Of a stretch of 10,013 nt of DNA, positions 6,927-10,013 are shown in pieces (position 1 is the first letter of the stretch; every line of letters begins with the position of its first letter). The position numbers and the translations under genes are program-made. A model generated the notes under the pieces. The model did no database searches and had not been told where the DNA came from. It was given only the letters and a program-made list of their open reading frames with translations. This DNA is from Actinomycetes bacterium (GTDB lineage Bacteria; Actinomycetota; Acidimicrobiia; Spongiisociales; UBA5794), in assembly GCA_024640745.1 (NCBI GenBank), contig JAHEEL010000073.1, forward strand, positions 1 through 10,013. Direction: 5' to 3'.

Positions 6927-8407
6927 GATGCCACCTCCACCGGCTCGACGTTCTTGGCGGGTTCGCTGTGCTTCCCCATGGCGCCTCGGATCGAGAACCA
7001 GCCGCCGTCACCCAACGGTGAGTGCCCGACCAGCCATGTCGATGGGCGCGTGTAGAAGTAGGAAATGATCACATCGACCACCGTTGCGAGCCCCAGCGTG
7101 AGGGCAAAGCCCTTGACGGGCCCGATGGCCAGCAGCCAGAGGAGCACCGCAGCAAGGAACGTCACGGTGTCTCCCTTGAGGATCGTGCTGAAGGCTCCGG
7201 GATACGCGTGGTCGATCGATGGACGGAGCGGTCGACCGCTGTGGAACTCCTCCTTGATTCGTTCGAAGTAGACGATGTAGGAGTCGAGCGTGATCCCGAT
7301 CGACACGACGACGCCCGTCACGCCGGCGAGGGTCAATGTGGTCCCCTGCGTCTGTCCGAGCAGAATAATGGTCCCAACGAGCAGCGAACCAAACACGGTG
7401 AGGCCGACGACGGCGATCGCGCCGAGGATGCGGTAGTAGATCACCATGTAGACCGCGACCAGCGCCAAGCCGAGGAGGCCCGCGATGAGCCCGGCGCGCA
7501 GTGAATCGGCGCCGAGCGAGGCCGACACGGATTCGACGCGTTCTCGCTCGAACGTCGTCGGCAAGGCGCCGTAGTTGAGAATCGCGGCCAGGTCTTCGGC
7601 ATCGGCCTGGGGCGTGTCCGACGTGCCGATCGTGATCACGACCTGGTTGGGGTCCAAGCCCTCATTCGGGCTGACCTCGGGAGCCACCTCGGGCGCCGAA
7701 GTCACCACGCCGTCGACGACGATGGCAAGGCGACGCTGCGGCGAGCTGACTGGATAGGTGGCGAGTTCAGCGGTCGCCGAGCGGAACTTCTCCCCGCCGT
7801 CGTCCGTGAACTCGGGCACGACCACCCAGGCGCCCGCGCCGCCGACACCGCCGGTACCGCTGAACTGCGCTCGGCCACCCCTCATGTCGGCACCGGTGAG
7901 GAACTGCGACCCCACGACGTAGACGGTGAGGCCCGCGTCGTCCGGAAGATACGCGAGTTCGGCGTTCACGTCGTCAGGGCCCGACAAGCCGGTCTCCGGA
8001 TCGAGGTTCTGGGGGTGGTCACCTTCGGGATCGGTCAGCGCTGGGCTGGTCTGAACGATGTCGAGCACCGGCCGGAATGACATCTCGCCGGTCGTACCGA
8101 CGGCCTCGAGGGCCCGTTCGCGGTCCTCGACGCCCGGGAGTTGGACGATGATCGACCGCTCACCCTGTACGGAGATCTCGGGCTCCTGAACCGAACCGAG
8201 ACCCTCGATGCGCCGACGCATGATCTCGACGGCCGTGTCGAGCGTGTCGGCATCGGTGCCGTCGGGCCCCACGAGCACGACGGCGAAGCCGCCTTGGAGG
8301 TCGAGGCCGAGTTTTGGCGCCCAACCCGCCAACAGCATCGCGCCGATCGACCCCCACGCAATGGCGAGCGTGACGATGAGCGTGACGATCGCGGTCTTGC
8401 GATTCAC
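6923..8407 (-). CDS. secD: Protein translocase subunit SecD
   Basis: Partner of SecF in the Sec accessory complex of the cytoplasmic membrane. The 494-aa protein begins with a membrane helix (about 6-28) followed by LGLDLQGG (33-40), the classic SecD entry motif. A large extracytoplasmic P1 region (about 41-300) includes MRRRIEGLG (63-71), RSIIVQLPGV (84-93) and a glycine-rich patch at 184-192. Five helices follow between about 305 and 455, with SIGITLDSYIVYFERIKEE (369-387) around Asp375, the conserved membrane aspartate tied to proton-driven function. This Asp-Ser-Tyr version resembles actinobacterial SecD rather than the proteobacterial Asp-Ala-Asn form. The start codon is GTG (8407-8405), overlapping the yajC stop as GTGA; GGAG sits about 10 nt upstream. 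The C-terminal stretch after residue 460 is cytosolic and not conserved. Confidence 0.97.
   Translation of the reverse strand: MNRKTAIVTLIVTLAIAWGSIGAMLLAGWAPKLGLDLQGGFAVVLVGPDGTDADTLDTAVEIMRRRIEGLGSVQEPEISVQGERSIIVQLPGVEDRERALEAVGTTGEMSFRPVLDIVQTSPALTDPEGDHPQNLDPETGLSGPDDVNAELAYLPDDAGLTVYVVGSQFLTGADMRGGRAQFSGTGGVGGAGAWVVVPEFTDDGGEKFRSATAELATYPVSSPQRRLAIVVDGVVTSAPEVAPEVSPNEGLDPNQVVITIGTSDTPQADAEDLAAILNYGALPTTFERERVESVSASLGADSLRAGLIAGLLGLALVAVYMVIYYRILGAIAVVGLTVFGSLLVGTIILLGQTQGTTLTLAGVTGVVVSIGITLDSYIVYFERIKEEFHSGRPLRPSIDHAYPGAFSTILKGDTVTFLAAVLLWLLAIGPVKGFALTLGLATVVDVIISYFYTRPSTWLVGHSPLGDGGWFSIRGAMGKHSEPAKNVEPVEVAS
6933..6938 (-). promoter_or_regulatory. Strong Shine-Dalgarno of secF, inside secD
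   Basis: GGAGGT with 6-nt spacing to the secF ATG at 6926. It is embedded in the last codons of secD and works together with the ATGA overlap to keep SecF made alongside SecD, its stoichiometric partner. Confidence 0.8.
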
Positions 8408-8727
8408 TCCGAATCGTCTCCGACCCGATCGGCGACGGCGCGCTTCGCGATGCGCATGGTGGAGCCGCCGCCGATGTCGATCGTGAACGTCTCGCCGTCC
8501 TCGGATCGCACGATCCCGTAGATGCCACCGATCGTCCTCACCTCGTCTCCGACATCGATCGAGTCGCGCAGTTCCTGCGCTTTCTTGGCGCGACGACGTT
8601 GCGGCATCACGAGCAACAGGTAGAACAGACCCCCAAGCACTGCGATCGGCAGCAGGAACCCGAGCGCACTACCTCCGGTCTCGCTCTGAGCGATAATGAT
8701 GGCCGCGATGCTCGACAGATTCAGCAC
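8404..8727 (-). CDS. yajC: Sec translocon accessory protein YajC
   Basis: Small single-span membrane protein that associates with SecDF. I place the start at GTG 8727, giving 107 aa, because GGAGG lies 5 nt upstream. An alternative in-frame TTG at 8754 has no ribosome-binding site, and its nine extra residues are polar and unlike YajC. Visible features are a hydrophobic N-terminus, a main membrane helix at about 21-40 (ALGFLLPIAVLGGLFYLLLV) followed directly by MPQRRRAKKAQE, the positive cytosolic anchor typical of YajC, and the cytosolic core GDEVRTIGGIYGIV (60-73), the best-conserved motif of the family. It precedes secD with a 4-nt GTGA overlap, the usual partner order. A 68-nt gap separates it from tgt. 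Confidence 0.95.
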   Translation of the reverse strand: MLNLSSIAAIIIAQSETGGSALGFLLPIAVLGGLFYLLLVMPQRRRAKKAQELRDSIDVGDEVRTIGGIYGIVRSEDGETFTIDIGGGSTMRIAKRAVADRVGDDSE

Positions 8728-8732
8728 TGGAT

Positions 8733-8737
8733 CCTCC
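8733..8737 (-). promoter_or_regulatory. Shine-Dalgarno that decides the yajC start
   Basis: GGAGG on the minus strand, 5 nt before GTG 8727. This favours the GTG start over the upstream TTG at 8754. Confidence 0.8.
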
Positions 8738-8747
8738 GTTCGGTGTG

Positions 8748-8764
8748 CCGGCAAAGACTGCCGG
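8748..8764 (-). repeat. Small perfect hairpin in the tgt-yajC spacer
   Basis: On the minus strand CCGGCA and TGCCGG form a 6-bp GC-rich stem around the 5-nt loop GTCTT. It lies 31 nt after the tgt stop and 10 nt before the yajC Shine-Dalgarno. No run of T follows, so it is not a canonical intrinsic terminator. It could be an RNA-processing or mRNA-stability element between the queuosine genes and the Sec genes, or chance in GC-rich DNA. Confidence 0.4.
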
Positions 8765-8795
8765 AGAAGCGGGCGAACTCTAGCGCGGAGCCGGT

Positions 8796-9899
8796 CTAGT
8801 CCCCCATCCTGGCCCCGATGACGCCTTCGGCGAATGCCGAGAACCGACCCTCGGCCACCGCGCTCCTGGCACCGCGCAGCAGGTCGAGCGTGTACGTGAG
8901 GTTGTGGAGCGTCAAGAGTCGATCAGCCAGCGGCTCCTTCGTCGTGTACAGATGGCGAAGGTAGCCGCGGCTATAGCGTCGACAGGTGAGGCATGCGCAG
9001 GCGCTGTCGAGCGGCGAGTCGTCGACGACCCACTCCGCGCGCTTGATCGACACATCCCCGCTGCGGGTCAACGCCTTCCCGTGGCGTGCGAGACGGGTCG
9101 GGATCACGCAGTCGAAGAGATCCACACCGCGGGCAATCGCCGCCAGTATCCCTTCCGTGTCGCCGAGACCCATGACGTATCGAACTCCCAACGTCGGAAG
9201 ATGCGGGATGGCGGCATCGAGCGCAGCATTTCGCTCGTCGGGCGTCTCTCCCACCGCGAGGCCACCAATGCCGAATCCGGGGAATCCGAGCGACGCGGTG
9301 CCTTTCGCGGACGCTTCACGCAGGTCCGGTTCGGCACCTCCCTGGACGATCCCGAACAGGGCTCGATCGTCGCGCCGCTTCGCTGCCAGAGCTCGCTCCG
9401 CCCAGCGCAGGGTGCGCAGCATCGCCGCCTCGGCGTCCGGATGCTGAGCCGGCAGCGGCACGGGAACGTCGAGCATCATCGCAATGTCGGATCCAAGCGC
9501 CTCCTGCACCCCGACCGCCCGCTCGGGTGTGAGCTCGACCCTGGCCCCGTCGTAGGTACTTCGAAAGACCAACCCATCCTCGGTGATCTTCGGGTTCAGG
9601 GAAAGGACCTGATAGCCCCCGCTGTCGGTGAGGATCGGCCCGTCCCAGGCCATGAAACCGTGGAGCTCGCCGAGCTGCGCAACAACTCCCTCCCCCGGCC
9701 GCAGCATGAGGTGGTAGGTGTTCGACAGCACGATCTCGGCACCGACGTGACGCAGATCCTCGACATCCACCGTCTTGACCGTGGCGCGGGTGCCCACCGG
9801 CATGAAGCTCGGGGTGGCGACGTCCCCGTGGGGTGTCGACATGATCCCAGTGCGTGCCGCGCCGTCGCTCGCGACCGATTCCCACGCAATAGCGCTCAT
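8796..9899 (-). CDS. tgt: tRNA-guanine transglycosylase (Tgt), with altered nucleobase-pocket motif
   Basis: Swaps guanine 34 of tRNAs with GUN anticodons for preQ1, the key step of queuosine synthesis. The 367-aa TIM-barrel protein has near-standard bacterial length. Visible are LSNTYHLMLRPG (58-69), TDSGGYQVLSL (91-101, Asp92 as general acid/base, Tyr96), FGIVQGG (182-188), GIGGLAVGE (210-218), and LFDCVIPTRLARHGKA (261-276) with nucleophile Asp263. The zinc site is CACLTC (Cys301, Cys303, Cys306) plus His332 in LLTLHNL. The substrate-binding Asp144 is kept, but the usual Asp-Glu-Cys-Thr-Pro reads Asp-Val-Pro-Val-Pro, so the residue matching Cys158 of Zymomonas Tgt is Pro146. ATG 9899 overlaps the queA stop (ATGA), with GAGGT 6 nt upstream. 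All catalytic and zinc residues are present, so the enzyme is probably active; the pocket change may tune substrate choice. Confidence 0.96.
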   Translation of the reverse strand: MSAIAWESVASDGAARTGIMSTPHGDVATPSFMPVGTRATVKTVDVEDLRHVGAEIVLSNTYHLMLRPGEGVVAQLGELHGFMAWDGPILTDSGGYQVLSLNPKITEDGLVFRSTYDGARVELTPERAVGVQEALGSDIAMMLDVPVPLPAQHPDAEAAMLRTLRWAERALAAKRRDDRALFGIVQGGAEPDLREASAKGTASLGFPGFGIGGLAVGETPDERNAALDAAIPHLPTLGVRYVMGLGDTEGILAAIARGVDLFDCVIPTRLARHGKALTRSGDVSIKRAEWVVDDSPLDSACACLTCRRYSRGYLRHLYTTKEPLADRLLTLHNLTYTLDLLRGARSAVAEGRFSAFAEGVIGARMGD

Positions 9900-10013
9900 C
9901 GACCGACCTCGATGAACATGGCATCTCCGAACGAGAGGAACCGGTACCCGGACTCGAGCGCGTGAGCGTAGACGTCACGCCACGCCGGGCCGATCAGCGC
10001 AGCAATCATGACG
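9896..10013 (-). CDS. queA: tRNA preQ1(34) S-adenosylmethionine ribosyltransferase-isomerase QueA, C-terminal fragment
   Basis: Only the last 38 codons are in the window; the gene continues beyond the right edge. The visible end reads MIAALIGPAWRDVYAHALE, then GYRFLSFGDAMFIEVGR and TGA. The closing YRFxSFGDAMFI is the family's hallmark C-terminus. QueA transfers and isomerises the ribosyl part of S-adenosylmethionine onto preQ1 already placed in tRNA by Tgt, giving epoxyqueuosine. The 4-nt ATGA overlap with tgt, whose product makes QueA's substrate, supports the identification and implies one transcript. The Shine-Dalgarno of tgt lies in the last codons of queA. Confidence 0.93.
   Translation of the reverse strand, partial: VMIAALIGPAWRDVYAHALESGYRFLSFGDAMFIEVGR
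9906..9910 (-). promoter_or_regulatory. Shine-Dalgarno of tgt, inside queA
   Basis: GAGGT on the minus strand, 6 nt before the tgt ATG at 9899. It supports this start and the coupled queA-tgt reading. Confidence 0.7.

Noticed and set aside
8728..8754. TTG start for yajC at 8754
   Set aside because: There is no Shine-Dalgarno before it, it lies in the spacer hairpin, and the downstream GTG has GGAGG at good spacing.
8904..9965. 353-codon plus-strand open frame opposite tgt and queA
   Set aside because: It crosses the queA/tgt boundary in antisense, shows no family motif and has no convincing ribosome-binding site.
1..10013. A novel defence, mobile or secondary-metabolite system
   Set aside because: All coding capacity is taken by nine recognisable housekeeping genes. 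I found no transposase, integrase, direct-repeat array, tRNA-adjacent attachment site or compositional shift.

Overview
This window is a compact, GC-rich bacterial chromosomal segment in which every supportable gene lies on the minus strand. In transcription order (right to left) they are: queA (3' end only), tgt, yajC, secD, secF, a bifunctional (p)ppGpp synthetase/hydrolase (rel), a metallo-beta-lactamase-fold hydrolase, hisS, and aspS (runs off the left edge). The GC-rich codon use, the long-type Rel, the SecD membrane motif with aspartate-serine-tyrosine (SIGITLDSYIVYFER) and the arrangement secD-secF-rel-hydrolase-hisS-aspS suggest an actinobacterium. Retention of queA and tgt fits a deep branch such as Acidimicrobiia better than Streptomyces- or Mycobacterium-type lineages. 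This placement is an inference from sequence style and synteny, not a database result.

Layout. Positions 9896-10013 hold the last 38 codons of queA, which overlaps tgt (8796-9899) by 4 nt. A 68-nt gap containing a small perfect hairpin precedes yajC (8404-8727, GTG start re-called from a strong Shine-Dalgarno). yajC, secD (6923-8407, GTG start) and secF (5838-6926) are joined by GTGA and ATGA overlaps, and rel (3633-5828) follows 9 nt after secF. The hydrolase (2977-3636) overlaps rel by 4 nt. The largest gap in the window, 98 nt, separates it from hisS (1649-2878), and aspS (1-1664) starts inside the last codons of hisS with a 16-nt overlap. No stretch over 300 bases lacks a gene. I see no tRNA or rRNA genes, mobile elements, CRISPR arrays or convincing terminators.

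How the genes fit together. queA and tgt act late in queuosine modification of tRNAs with GUN anticodons (His, Asp, Asn, Tyr). YajC, SecD and SecF form the accessory complex of the Sec translocon. Rel makes and degrades (p)ppGpp in response to uncharged tRNA. HisRS and AspRS charge two of the queuosine-bearing tRNAs. The block is an old housekeeping neighbourhood, and I see no novel defence or mobile system. The points most worth a second look are: (i) a His in the AspRS anticodon-binding domain that suggests a non-discriminating enzyme also charging tRNA-Asn; (ii) a Tgt whose nucleobase-pocket Asp-Glu-Cys has become Asp-Val-Pro; and (iii) the linkage of queuosine genes with synthetases for Q-tRNAs.
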